A stretch of DNA of 64,000 nt. Origin: Nonomuraea wenchangensis. Its GTDB lineage: Bacteria > Actinomycetota > Actinomycetes > Streptosporangiales > Streptosporangiaceae. Positions 44,650 through 52,328 of this stretch are shown here, piece by piece (positions within the stretch are counted from its first letter, which is position 1; each line of letters starts with the position of its first letter). The position numbers and the translations under genes are program-made. The notes beneath the pieces are model-generated. The model saw only the letters and a list, made by a program, of their open reading frames with translations, was not told where the DNA came from and searched no databases. The DNA lies in contig NZ_FOHX01000004.1 of assembly GCF_900111685.1 (NCBI RefSeq), positions 124,001 through 188,000 of the forward strand, written 5' to 3'.

Positions 44650-45477
44650 TCAGGGAAGCGAGAGCGTGACCACGGTGGCGTCGTCGAAGGTCTTACCTCG
44701 CGGCCACCGGGATCCTGTGGGGTCGCTGTACTCGGCCGCGCGTACGCGGCTGATCAATGCTTCCGGACCCTCCTGATCGAGCAGGTCGAGCGCTTGCCGC
44801 CAGGTGGCGAGGTGAAAACGATCGACGAGGCGGGACGCGCCGTCACTCAGGAGGACGGCCGTGCGGACCGACTCCCTTGGGACCGTCCCCGTAAGGGCCT
44901 GGTCGGCGGCGAGGGGGTCGGTGGCCGCGACCCAGAAGCCGCCGTCGCGGTTGCGGTGCGCACGCAACGCCTCTACGTAGTCGCGGTGGGCGGCCTGGTG
45001 TTCGGGGCTGCCTGAGTCGAGGGCGTCCATAGCGCTGCGGTACCGGGCGCCGACCTGCGCTTCGCGATCATCGCAGATGACCATCGGTGCCGCGGTGTCG
45101 CCTGCATCGAGGACCAGGCCGGAGTCCGCCAGGACGAGCCATTCGAGGGCGTCGTCCGTACGCCGGAGCATTACCACGGTCGCCGAGGGCGAGCCGGGGT
45201 GGGTGAGGTCGCAGGTGTCCTCGTGCAGGCCGGCCACAGCTTTGATCTCGCTTGCCAGCAGCTCGGGCAGGGTTTCGTGCTTCTGCGTCATGGCGGCCAG
45301 CAACGAAGAGCCCAGAGTGCGAGCGAACCAGGCGACCCCATGTGAGCAGCCGGACTCGGAGCCCGCGGGCGTGCCGGCCCCGTCGAGGAGGACCGCCGCG
45401 TCTGCGCTCACCGCGACGAAGTCCTCGTTGGGACGTCCCGGAGCCGCTTCGGTGGCCAGCGCGACGCGCACCTTCAC
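44650..45477 (-). CDS. PP2C-type protein phosphatase
   Basis: A 275-residue cytoplasmic phosphatase. Metal-binding motifs: RPNEDF (motif 1), AAVLLDGAG (motif 2, Asp in place), and the C-terminal GKTFDDATVVTLSLP, the terminal DD motif. PP2C enzymes dephosphorylate Ser/Thr in antagonist or regulatory proteins. GTG 45477 overlaps the stop of the HTH sensor as GTGA, with GAGGAGGGG before it, so it is co-translated and probably acts on that module. Confidence 0.85.
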   Translation of the reverse strand: MKVRVALATEAAPGRPNEDFVAVSADAAVLLDGAGTPAGSESGCSHGVAWFARTLGSSLLAAMTQKHETLPELLASEIKAVAGLHEDTCDLTHPGSPSATVVMLRRTDDALEWLVLADSGLVLDAGDTAAPMVICDDREAQVGARYRSAMDALDSGSPEHQAAHRDYVEALRAHRNRDGGFWVAATDPLAADQALTGTVPRESVRTAVLLSDGASRLVDRFHLATWRQALDLLDQEGPEALISRVRAAEYSDPTGSRWPRGKTFDDATVVTLSLP

Positions 45478-46331
45478 CCCTCCTCGTGCAGGTAGAGCGG
45501 ACTGGCAAGCTCGACCTTCACGGGTTCCCCGCTCTCCGGCTCGTACTCCGTGGACACGACCGTCGAGAACGGCTTGTCCGCCACCTCGCCCCACAGGGCA
45601 GCCAGCTCGGTTTGCAGGAGCCGGACCACGCCGAGCGTCCCTTGAGGGTGGACGCCGGTGAAGACCAGGACGTGGCCCGCCCCATCGGGACGGGGAAGCC
45701 GTCCAAGATAGGCGTAGTCGATCGGCCGCGCGGGCTCGTCATCGGAGCCCGACCGATAGCGTTCATCGGTCCGGGTGTCGTGAAGCGTCCACACGTCCTG
45801 CTTCACCCACTCCAGCACCGGGTCCCTCTCGTACAGCTCGCCCATGACCGTCGAGAGCCGTGGCCCGCAGATCACCACGAGATTGGGCCGATTCAGGTTG
45901 ACGTCGCCGCCGAGGGGGACGTGCTCCAGCTCCACGGCCAGGTCGAACCCGCGCGCCAGATCTTCCAGCCGTTTCGCCGCCGCGACATCTTCCACAGCGA
46001 CGACAGGGCGTGCCTGCCGCGCTTCCCGTTTCAGAGGCGTGATCAGCGTGATCGTCCCCTGGCCGAAGAAGGCTCCTTCGGGGGCCGGACCGGTGTGGCG
46101 GATCTGGTGGATGCGACCGCGGGTGAGGCCGGCTTCCTTCGCGATCTGGGCGTACGACATGCCCTGCGCGTGCAGCTCTTGGATGACCCGCCGGCGAAGA
46201 CGGGACAGCTCGGTCACCTCCTGCTGCGCGGCGTTCAGGCGCTCGGTGGCAACCCGGAGCAGTTGGTACGGATCCTCGATCGCTGCGATCCGCTCCACGT
46301 CGTTCGATGGCAATGGTCCCCCTTGGATCAT
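45474..46331 (-). CDS. HTH protein with uncharacterised C-terminal sensor-like domain
   Basis: A 285-residue protein. A helix-turn-helix in the N-terminal third (MSYAQIAKEAGLTRGRIHQI) resembles sigma region 4/MerR-like DNA binding, preceded by a helical segment. The C-terminal 190 residues form an alpha/beta domain with NLVVICGPRLSTVMGELYERD, PIDYAYLGRLPRPDG and HVLVFTGVHPQGTLG, found in other actinomycete HTH proteins but with no named function I know. It is likely to bind a ligand or partner. The start lies 10 nt downstream of a perfect palindrome. Confidence 0.75.
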   Translation of the reverse strand: MIQGGPLPSNDVERIAAIEDPYQLLRVATERLNAAQQEVTELSRLRRRVIQELHAQGMSYAQIAKEAGLTRGRIHQIRHTGPAPEGAFFGQGTITLITPLKREARQARPVVAVEDVAAAKRLEDLARGFDLAVELEHVPLGGDVNLNRPNLVVICGPRLSTVMGELYERDPVLEWVKQDVWTLHDTRTDERYRSGSDDEPARPIDYAYLGRLPRPDGAGHVLVFTGVHPQGTLGVVRLLQTELAALWGEVADKPFSTVVSTEYEPESGEPVKVELASPLYLHEEG

Positions 46332-46340
46332 TGCCGATGA

Positions 46341-46356
46341 GTCTAGGCCCCTAGAC
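46341..46356. promoter_or_regulatory. Shared 16-bp operator, copy 1
   Basis: Minus strand GTCTAGGGGCCTAGAC, arms GTCTAGG/CCTAGAC, ending 10 nt before the HTH-sensor start. It matches 14 of 16 bases of the site at 47153. An extra TAGAC half-site lies just upstream. Confidence 0.65.
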
Positions 46357-46458
46357 AGAATGCCGTCTATCCCCCTTGACGGTATGCATTCGAGCGCTTC
46401 GCCGGTTTTTGGATCTACTGCCCGAATTGCTGAACGCCGCCGAGGAACCCGCGTGGAC

Positions 46459-46728
46459 TCACCGAGCAAGCCCTGACAACAGAGCCTGCCACAGCTTGTG
46501 CGCCTCCGAGGGCCGCATCCGGAACGTGTCCGACACCTGCCACCCGGTGCCGGCCTGCACGTACCGCCTGATGAACCCTTGCCCAGCAGCCTCGCGCAGC
46601 TCGTACACGATCGGCCGACAATCACACGTCCATCCCACGACTCTCTGCCTGCCGTCGCGGCGAGGCGCTCGCCATTCGAGGAACGCACAGGAGGGCCGCG
46701 GCGGTGCGACGTGGGGCGAGAGGCACAT
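46459..46728 (-). CDS. Small actinomycete protein, partner of the RsbW-like ATPase
   Basis: An 89-residue protein with GWTCDCRPIVYELREAAGQGF and a C-terminal helix SEAHKLWQALLSG. Similar small proteins accompany RsbW-like ATPases and XRE-DUF5753 regulators in actinomycetes. ATG 46728 shares its A with the upstream TGA stop. Function unknown. The 127 bases after it contain only the operator at 46341. Confidence 0.7.
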   Translation of the reverse strand: MCLSPHVAPPRPSCAFLEWRAPRRDGRQRVVGWTCDCRPIVYELREAAGQGFIRRYVQAGTGWQVSDTFRMRPSEAHKLWQALLSGLAR

Positions 46729-47138
46729 CAGCAGTCCTGTCGCTGCGCGCGAGACGCGTCGTTCAACGAAGCCCAGACGGTCCGGCCTCTGTGGTCACCC
46801 AGCACGCCCCACTCGGCCGCCATCTCGGACACGATCCGCAGCCCGCGCCCGCCTTCAAGGTCGGGATACTCGGGGAAGATCCGTGGCCTACCCGGGCCTC
46901 CTTCGTCCAAGACGGCGATCCACAACCGCCCGGCATCGCCGCGAATGGTCACGAGAAAGCGACCGCCGAACCGTCCACTTGCCGAGTGCCGTATCGCGTT
47001 CGTAGCCAACTCGCTCACGATCAGCTCGGCCGTCGCGACGTCAGGCCAGCCCTTGAGGAACGTGGTGACGAAGCGCCGGGCTTCGATGATCGAGACGGTG
47101 GACCCGAGGAAGTAGCGAGAGATGCACCAAGCCGACAC
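46728..47138 (-). CDS. RsbW-like ATPase (HATPase_c_2)
   Basis: A 136-residue GHKL ATPase of the anti-sigma kinase type. N box ELATNAIRHSASG, G1 box VLDEGGPGRPRI, G2 box EGGRGLRIVSEMA. These proteins bind and phosphorylate anti-sigma antagonists or work with XRE-DUF5753 regulators (WhiJ/AbaA-like loci). GTG 47138 follows GGAG. A shared operator at 47153 lies directly upstream. Confidence 0.9.
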   Translation of the reverse strand: MSAWCISRYFLGSTVSIIEARRFVTTFLKGWPDVATAELIVSELATNAIRHSASGRFGGRFLVTIRGDAGRLWIAVLDEGGPGRPRIFPEYPDLEGGRGLRIVSEMAAEWGVLGDHRGRTVWASLNDASRAQRQDC

Positions 47139-47152
47139 GGGAAACTCCTGGT

Positions 47153-47168
47153 GTCTAGGGGACTATAC
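47153..47168. promoter_or_regulatory. Shared 16-bp operator, copy 2
   Basis: Plus strand GTCTAGGGGACTATAC, 15 nt before the RsbW-like gene start, matching the site at 46341 in 14 of 16 bases. Confidence 0.6.
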
Positions 47169-47237
47169 GCCGCCAAGCACCAAGCGTATGAGCAGCATTG
47201 CAGCAAGCTCAAGGTATTCCATGCATAAATACGTGCA

Positions 47238-48077
47238 CTAGTGAGTGCGGGCTGCCAGGTTCCTCATGTCCTGGGCGATCTGCCCGAGAAGATCCCGCAC
47301 CTCATCCCCGTACACCGCAGCGTTGCCGAACAGCTCGAAGGTCTCCTCGTGAGCCGCGATCTCCTGCGCCTGCGTCATCGTGAGATCACCGGTCAAGCTC
47401 TCGACCACGCTCACGCCCCCGTCGTAGATCGTGAACCCATGCAGCGGAAAGGCCGGCGCCTCCACCGCCCAGGGCACAACTCCGAGCCGGACATGCGGCA
47501 TTGTGGACACCTGAACCAGCCGATCAAGCTGCGCCACCATCAGCGCCGGCGACCCCGGCCAGGTCCGGACCGCTCCCTCGGTCAACAGGAACGCGAACTC
47601 TCGATCCGCCTCGAACAACACCGCTTGGGCATTCAGCCGAACGGCCGCCGCCTTGGCCGCGCCCTCCTCATCAACATCGCGGCCGATCGCCAGCGCGAGC
47701 CTGGCATATTCGGCGGTCTGCAAGAGTGCCGGGATCATCGCGGACTGGAACGACACCACCCGCCGCGCCGCACGCAATCGAGCAGCATCGGCCGCCTCTC
47801 GGCCAGCAAGCCCACCCCTGAGCCGAGACACCTCATCACGCAGCCGAGCGAGCAGGACATCCAGCTCTGCCCGCTCACCCTCGTCCAGTCCAAGAGCATC
47901 GACCAGCCGCTCAACAGTCTCAGGCGTTGGAAGCAGCCGACCGGTTTCTATCCGGGAGACAGTTGGCTGAGCGACCTGGGCGCGCTGCGCCAGCTCCTTA
48001 CCCGACAGCCCCGCCCGCTTGCGCAGCCTCCGCAGCAACTCGCCCAACGCCCGCAAGCGATCCCGTCGATCCTCCAC
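47238..48077 (-). CDS. XRE-family regulator with DUF5753
   Basis: A 279-residue regulator. HTH_XRE at about 10-62 (LLRRLRKRAGLSGKELAQRA, VAQPTVSRIETGRLLP) is followed by DUF5753 (about 95-270; SFQSAMIPALLQTAEYARL, MPHVRLGVVPW, FTIYDGGVSVVES). WhiJ-type proteins of this architecture control development or accessory loci in Streptomyces together with small partners and ATPases. GTG 48077. It is the first gene of the minus-strand block and may bind the 16-bp operators. Confidence 0.9.
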   Translation of the reverse strand: MEDRRDRLRALGELLRRLRKRAGLSGKELAQRAQVAQPTVSRIETGRLLPTPETVERLVDALGLDEGERAELDVLLARLRDEVSRLRGGLAGREAADAARLRAARRVVSFQSAMIPALLQTAEYARLALAIGRDVDEEGAAKAAAVRLNAQAVLFEADREFAFLLTEGAVRTWPGSPALMVAQLDRLVQVSTMPHVRLGVVPWAVEAPAFPLHGFTIYDGGVSVVESLTGDLTMTQAQEIAAHEETFELFGNAAVYGDEVRDLLGQIAQDMRNLAARTH

Positions 48078-48285
48078 ACCGAGCGTTCTACCACTCCCGC
48101 TGTGCCGGTCATTGCCGAATTGTTCTCTTGAGGATCAAGCGGCGGCGCTCCGCGCCGCCGGTGCGGCCCTGCGACCGTTCTCGCGCGCGGCCGTGCTCGG
48201 GCCGCGCGAGGTCGATGTCGCTCCGATTGCTTGAGCACTGACGGCATGTGGGTTCTGACTGCCACAAGCAGTTTCTCCGGGTGAA

Positions 48286-48321
48286 GTGGATCTCTTGTCA
48301 AACGGTTGACAAAAGATCCAC
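48286..48321. promoter_or_regulatory. 36-bp near-perfect palindrome
   Basis: Arms GTGGATCTCTTGTCAA / TTGACAAAAGATCCAC (one mismatch), loop ACGG. It lies in the 432-bp gap between the XRE start and the small membrane protein, which also holds two G/C hairpins (48141-48159, 48180-48210). It may be an operator or a structured leader. Confidence 0.6.
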
Positions 48322-48509
48322 GTTACGGCGAAAGCGAGAATCCTTGCGGTATTTCGGCGTCTTCGGCGTGTCGGACGCGTCAGGACCTGCCCGTGTCGGC
48401 AGGATTGGTCACCTGAGAGCCTGGCCGTCAGCGAAAGCGAACGGCCCCCTGGTGCAACAGGGAGCCGCTCTCATGTCCAGTGCGTCTGTCAACGAAAGGA
48501 CATCTAATC

Positions 48510-48710
48510 GTGAGTCTAGTCCCGCTACCTCCAGCGCCAAAGGACAACCCGCCGCGAGAGGAGCCGTCTAGGCTTCCTCTTCGCTGGGCCGTGATCCTCC
48601 TCGCTGGCACCATTGTCGGTGTCTGGCTCGGAAACTCGACTGGAAATGTAACGGCTGGAGTTGGGACAGCCTTGGTGGCGGTCGGGCTTCTCCACACGAT
48701 CCTTAGCTGA
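48510..48710 (+). CDS. Small membrane protein
   Basis: About 66 residues: a Pro/Arg-rich N-terminus, then two hydrophobic segments (about 25-42 and 46-64). GTG 48510 has AAAGGA 9 nt upstream, and a hairpin GGCCCCCTG / CAGGGAGCC lies in the leader at about 48437-48464. No family recognised; the only plus-strand gene of the island. Confidence 0.6.
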   Translation: MSLVPLPPAPKDNPPREEPSRLPLRWAVILLAGTIVGVWLGNSTGNVTAGVGTALVAVGLLHTILS

Positions 48711-48797
48711 GACCACACTGTCTCCGACGGGGGCGCTTCGACTCCGGGATGATCGCAGGGCGGAACCTAGAGATCGTAGATGGCTGAGGTGGAAGCC

Positions 48798-48945
48798 TGA
48801 TCATCCCGTCCTCCATCGACTCGGGACAAGCCGAGCAGACCAGGGCCACGGGCACCAGATCGTTCGTCCCTGGGGCGCTCCATCTGGTGCCCGTGGCCCT
48901 GGCCCGCTTCCCCTTCGGGCGGGTCAACGGCGGATGGGATGATCA
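48798..48945. repeat. Nested palindrome with cloverleaf layout
   Basis: Outer arms TGATCATCCC (48798-48807) and GGGATGATCA (48936-48945); a small left hairpin CTCGG/CCGAG; a central 20-bp perfect stem (48841-48860 with 48882-48901); a small right hairpin GCCCG/CGGGC. In the 505 bases between the small membrane protein and 49216 this, the repeats at 48983 and the attachment copy are the only features seen. Confidence 0.75.
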
Positions 48946-48982
48946 ACTGGCGGAACGCTCGCTAGCGCGCACAGAGACTTCT

Positions 48983-49003
48983 GGGGTTGCAATTTGGGTT
49001 GCA
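48983..49003. repeat. GGGTTGCA direct repeats
   Basis: GGGGTTGCA (48983-48991) and GGGTTGCA (48996-49003), spaced about one helical turn, 86 bp from the right attachment copy. Possible arm-type recombinase sites. Confidence 0.55.
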
Positions 49004-49088
49004 GTTCCGCACCGTGCCACCTGGTTTCAGTGCGCCCGTTCCGCCGCAACGGTCCAGGTTGAACGCCCTGGGACGGTCAGCCTCCTAG

Positions 49089-49189
49089 CTGCTAATGCGG
49101 TTTGGGTTTAACGCCCATCCGGGGTTCAAATCCCCGATCCTCCGCAGATGAGAGGCCCTCTTCCCGAGCATGGGGAGAGGGCCTTTTTG
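49089..49189. repeat. Right attachment repeat (tRNA-Ser 3' half copy)
   Basis: Copy of 44530-44630, 98/101 identical. It cannot make a tRNA because the 5' half is absent, but retains a terminator hairpin with T5. Confidence 0.9.
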
Positions 49190-49215
49190 ATCTGCAGGTC
49201 TCCTCAGGGTGAACC

Positions 49216-49596
49216 ATGCGGGCGTGCGTGCGGGACCTGACTTTCTTCCAGCTCACTGAGGTCTTCGGGCTGGAACAGGCAACGAATGCGGTCATGAAGG
49301 AGTACGTGGACATCTCCTACGGGCCCTGGCGGGTGCCGGTCTGGGCATCGGCCGGCCAGTACGCGGGCTCGCTCCTCCTGGCCATCGCCGCCTGGCGCTC
49401 AGGACTCTTCGGCACCGTCCGCGCCGTGATGCTGCTGCTGGCGGGAGGCACCTGGATGGGCGTGCTTAAGGGCGCCTCCATCCCCGACGTGCTGGTCACC
49501 GGCCTGCTCGCCGTGGCCCTGGTCCCGCTGGGCGCGCAGGTGCTGCGGGACCGGCTGCCTGTCCCGGCCGGCCGTCCGAAGGTACTCAGCTGGTAA
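49216..49596 (+). CDS. Small membrane protein next to the attachment site
   Basis: An open frame of 126 residues with three hydrophobic segments (about 45-60, 66-85 and 93-108). The first 35 residues look atypical; later GTG starts (for example at 49308) are possible. No family recognised. Its proximity to the repeat raises the chance that the original 5' end was replaced during integration. Confidence 0.55.
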   Translation: MRACVRDLTFFQLTEVFGLEQATNAVMKEYVDISYGPWRVPVWASAGQYAGSLLLAIAAWRSGLFGTVRAVMLLLAGGTWMGVLKGASIPDVLVTGLLAVALVPLGAQVLRDRLPVPAGRPKVLSW

Positions 49597-49610
49597 GGAG
49601 GAATCCCGGG

Positions 49611-51551
49611 TCAGTTACGGGTCAGGACGCGGGTGACGCCCGCGACGAGGGCCGTGGCGAACATCCATCCGAGCACGATCAGCACGGATGCCACCCACTG
49701 AGCGAGGCCCTGGTGGGTGAAGGCGCTTTCCTGGCCCAGGTTGATGATCGGCAGGAGCACGTCCGCGGTGTACAGCACCGGTTGATACGCGGGATGCTCA
49801 CCCGCCTTGATCGGCTGCGGCTGATGGTAGGTGAAGAAGACGCTCCCCGCTGCCCATAGACCCAGCACCCACAACGCGGCCCGCCCCGGCCGATAGCCGT
49901 AACCGACCATGCCGTCGAGCAGGTAGCCCCAGATCCTGGCGTACCAGGGGCGCGATGCGCGGTGGTGACGCTGCTTGGCCAGCAGCACCCGCCGAGCCTC
50001 CTCGTCGTGCCCTTGACGACGGTAGTACGCCGCCAGCTGCTCGTACGGCTGAGCCCTGTATTCCTTCCCACCGGCCCTGAGCCATCGCAACCGCTCCAGG
50101 GCAGGCAGATCCGGCTCCAGGTCGTTGTAGACGAGCTCGTTGACGTACATGCGGGCCGGCCAGCACTCGGGGTCGTCGAACAACGTCCGCACCCGCATGC
50201 CGCTGAGATCCACGTCTCCGTCGGCGGCGAAATCTTCCGCCAGCCATAGTGAGGCGGCCTCGGCGTCCATACAGCACAGGGCGAGCCCGTCGGGATTCGT
50301 CAGACGGGCACCGTTGAGGCCGAGTTGGCCGGCCACGCGAGCCTCTAGGAGGCGGATCACGCCTTCCGCCTGGAACCCGTCCTGGAAGAACATGTTCCCC
50401 TCGACGACCAACCCGTCGGCGTCGAGGGCGTTCCCTTTGGGGTTGGTCAAGTGCGCACCGCTGAAGTCGAGCTGGCCGGTCACGCGGGCGCCGAGGAGGC
50501 GGATCTCCCCTTCCGTCCGGAACCCGTTCCGGCAGAACATGCTGCCTTGGATGACCAGTTGGTCGGCGTTGAGCACGTTCCCCTTCGGGTTAATCAGCCG
50601 TGCGCCGTCCAGGCTGAGTTGGCTGGCCACGCGGGCGCCGAGGAGGCGGATCTCGCCTTCCGTCTGGAACCCGTTCCGGCAGAACATGTTCCCCTCGACG
50701 ACCAGCCCGTCGGCGCTGAGCACGTCCTTGTCCGGGTTGGTCAAGCGCGCACCGTTGAAGCTGAGCTGGCCTGCCACGCGGGCGCCGAGGAGGCGGATCT
50801 CGCCTTCCGCCTGGAACCCCTCTCCGCAGAACATGCTTCCCTCGACGACCAGCCGGTCGGCGTTGAGGGCCTCGTTCTCCGGGTTGGTCAGGCGTGCGCC
50901 GCTGAAATCGAGCTGGCCGGCGATGCGGGCGCCGAGGAGGCGGACCTCGCCTTCCGCCTGGAACCCCTCCCGGCAGAACATGCTTCCCTCGACGACCAGC
51001 CGGTCGGCGTTGAGGGCATCGTCCTCGGTGTTGGTCAAGCGGGCACCGTTGAGGCTGAGCTGGCCGGTGATGTGAGCGTCGGTCAGGGCAACGGTCTGAA
51101 CCCGGCACCGATCCAGGTTCAGATGTCCCTTGATCTCGGCGTCGTTCGCATCCAGGCGCGGGATGGTGCTACCGGCCAGGTGCACCGACCGAACCGCCGC
51201 CTCGTCCAGGCAGATCGGCTCGTCGAAGCGGCACTCCTGCAGGAACAGGGGAGCCGTCACCTCGGCATGGGCCAGCGACAGATCACCGATCACCCGGGCT
51301 CCGGTCAGCGACAACATCGCCACCCGGCCGGGATCCGGCTTCACGGCCGACAGCAGCAACGCGACGATGACCTCGGCCCGCACCCGCCGCTCCTCGCCCC
51401 ACTCCTCTCCGCGCTCGGGATCGTCCTTCTCCCGATCGCCCGTCCTCAGATCGAGGGCGTCACCGCGTAAGAACGCGTCGCACAGCCGGCGCTCGACCTC
51501 CGAGAACTCACCGAGGCCCAGCTCGGAGATGAAGGAAAGCCTCTCGTGCAT
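49611..51551 (-). CDS. Repeat-rich membrane protein (beta-helix plus C-terminal TM)
   Basis: About 646 residues. The middle is a series of 49-residue repeats (GEIRLLGARVAGQLSFNGARL, NPD/NPE, ADGLVVEGNMFC), which should form a right-handed beta-helix like pentapeptide-repeat proteins. A helical linker (LAAYYRRQGHDEEARRVLL) and two to three membrane segments close the protein. Actinomycete homologues are annotated membrane-associated oxidoreductase without biochemical support. ATG 51551 avoids overlap with the DoxX gene upstream; an in-frame start at 51686 exists. Confidence 0.8.
   Translation of the reverse strand: MHERLSFISELGLGEFSEVERRLCDAFLRGDALDLRTGDREKDDPERGEEWGEERRVRAEVIVALLLSAVKPDPGRVAMLSLTGARVIGDLSLAHAEVTAPLFLQECRFDEPICLDEAAVRSVHLAGSTIPRLDANDAEIKGHLNLDRCRVQTVALTDAHITGQLSLNGARLTNTEDDALNADRLVVEGSMFCREGFQAEGEVRLLGARIAGQLDFSGARLTNPENEALNADRLVVEGSMFCGEGFQAEGEIRLLGARVAGQLSFNGARLTNPDKDVLSADGLVVEGNMFCRNGFQTEGEIRLLGARVASQLSLDGARLINPKGNVLNADQLVIQGSMFCRNGFRTEGEIRLLGARVTGQLDFSGAHLTNPKGNALDADGLVVEGNMFFQDGFQAEGVIRLLEARVAGQLGLNGARLTNPDGLALCCMDAEAASLWLAEDFAADGDVDLSGMRVRTLFDDPECWPARMYVNELVYNDLEPDLPALERLRWLRAGGKEYRAQPYEQLAAYYRRQGHDEEARRVLLAKQRHHRASRPWYARIWGYLLDGMVGYGYRPGRAALWVLGLWAAGSVFFTYHQPQPIKAGEHPAYQPVLYTADVLLPIINLGQESAFTHQGLAQWVASVLIVLGWMFATALVAGVTRVLTRN
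50334..51068. repeat. Five 147-bp tandem repeats
   Basis: Equivalent positions fall at 50334, 50481, 50628, 50775, 50922 and 51069, exactly 147 bp apart, with diverged half-units on both sides. DNA identity between units is high, indicating recent internal duplication; each unit encodes 49 residues. Confidence 0.9.
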
Positions 51552-51631
51552 GGGCTCGATTCTCGTCGAAACAGGCGTGACCCGCCTCCCTTTGCCGACG
51601 TCCGGAGCGGGCGCGGCGCCGGAGAGCGTCG

Positions 51632-52042
51632 TCAGGTGCGCGCCGTTTGCGGGAGCAGTCTTCTGTCCGCCGGCCTGAAATGCCACGAGACGATCGAGAG
51701 CGCCAGGAGAATGAGTGCCGGGAGTAATTCATACCAGGCGTCGCCTGACGCGAGATGCGAGAACATCCCTCCCGTGAACAGGAAGAAGAGGCCCGCATAA
51801 GCCCATTCCTTGAGCAGCGGATATTTGGGCAGGAGGATCGCCGCCGCCCCCAGGAGTTTCCATACGCCGAGCAGCGTCAGGATGTAGACGGGGTATCCGA
51901 GCTGCACGATGCCCCATGCGTAGGGCGGTGCCAGCGCCCCTTCGCCTTCCGTTCTCAGCAGTTGCTGGACACCGGAGCCGACCAGTCCTGATGCGACTCC
52001 GAGGGTGGAGAGCCAGTAGGTGATCTTGCGCATGTTCGCCAT
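51632..52042 (-). CDS. DoxX-like membrane protein
   Basis: A 136-residue four-helix membrane protein. ITYWLSTLGVASGLVGSGVQQLL, YILTLLGVWKLLGAAAILLP and EWAYAGLFFLFTGGMFSHLASG match the DoxX-like group with the conserved KxLG-A segment. The 286 bases upstream to 52328 hold no gene; they must contain its promoter and that of the hydrogenase operon, but no clear site was found. Confidence 0.88.
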   Translation of the reverse strand: MANMRKITYWLSTLGVASGLVGSGVQQLLRTEGEGALAPPYAWGIVQLGYPVYILTLLGVWKLLGAAAILLPKYPLLKEWAYAGLFFLFTGGMFSHLASGDAWYELLPALILLALSIVSWHFRPADRRLLPQTART

Positions 52043-52328
52043 TTCCGTCGGCTCCTTGTCGGCTTGATCTCCACGTCAAGCTATGGCGAGTTCGTCGGTC
52101 CGTGCTTCTCCATTCCTGATCGATCCCGTGGGAGGCAAGGCGGTGGGCAAATCATGTTGGGGTGGAGCGGGCTTTCGTCGCGGAAGCTCCGATTCCCGCG
52201 CGGATGGATCACCAAGAACCGCTAAGTGAGAACGGCACCTAGGGGCGCGATCCACCTACTTGTCCTGAGACGGCGTGGCTATACCGGAAGGGTCACGTAC
52301 GACCAGGGACAGGAAGGGGCCACCCGCC

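Larger units (their letters stand above)
44530..49189. mobile_element. Integrase-less island at tRNA-Ser(GCT)
   Basis: A 4.56-kb segment between 101-bp direct repeats (98/101). It carries PP2C phosphatase, HTH sensor, a small protein, an RsbW-like ATPase and an XRE-DUF5753 regulator, all on the minus strand, plus a small membrane protein on the plus strand. Near the right end are GGGTTGCA direct repeats and a large nested palindrome. No recombinase, relaxase or phage gene is present. Target, crossover point and layout match the tRNA-Arg island. Confidence 0.82.

Noticed and set aside
49089..49146. A second tRNA-Ser gene
   Set aside because: Only the 3' half from the anticodon loop is present; the 5' acceptor and D arm are missing, so it is an attachment copy.
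44530..49189. Prophage at tRNA-Ser
   Set aside because: No capsid, terminase, portal, lysis or integrase gene is present; a non-phage cargo island fits better.
50334..51068. Regular repeats that might be read as a CRISPR array
   Set aside because: The units are contiguous 147-bp coding repeats without spacers, in one open frame; no cas genes are nearby. The 15-bp repeats at 5051 are also in-frame coding repeats.
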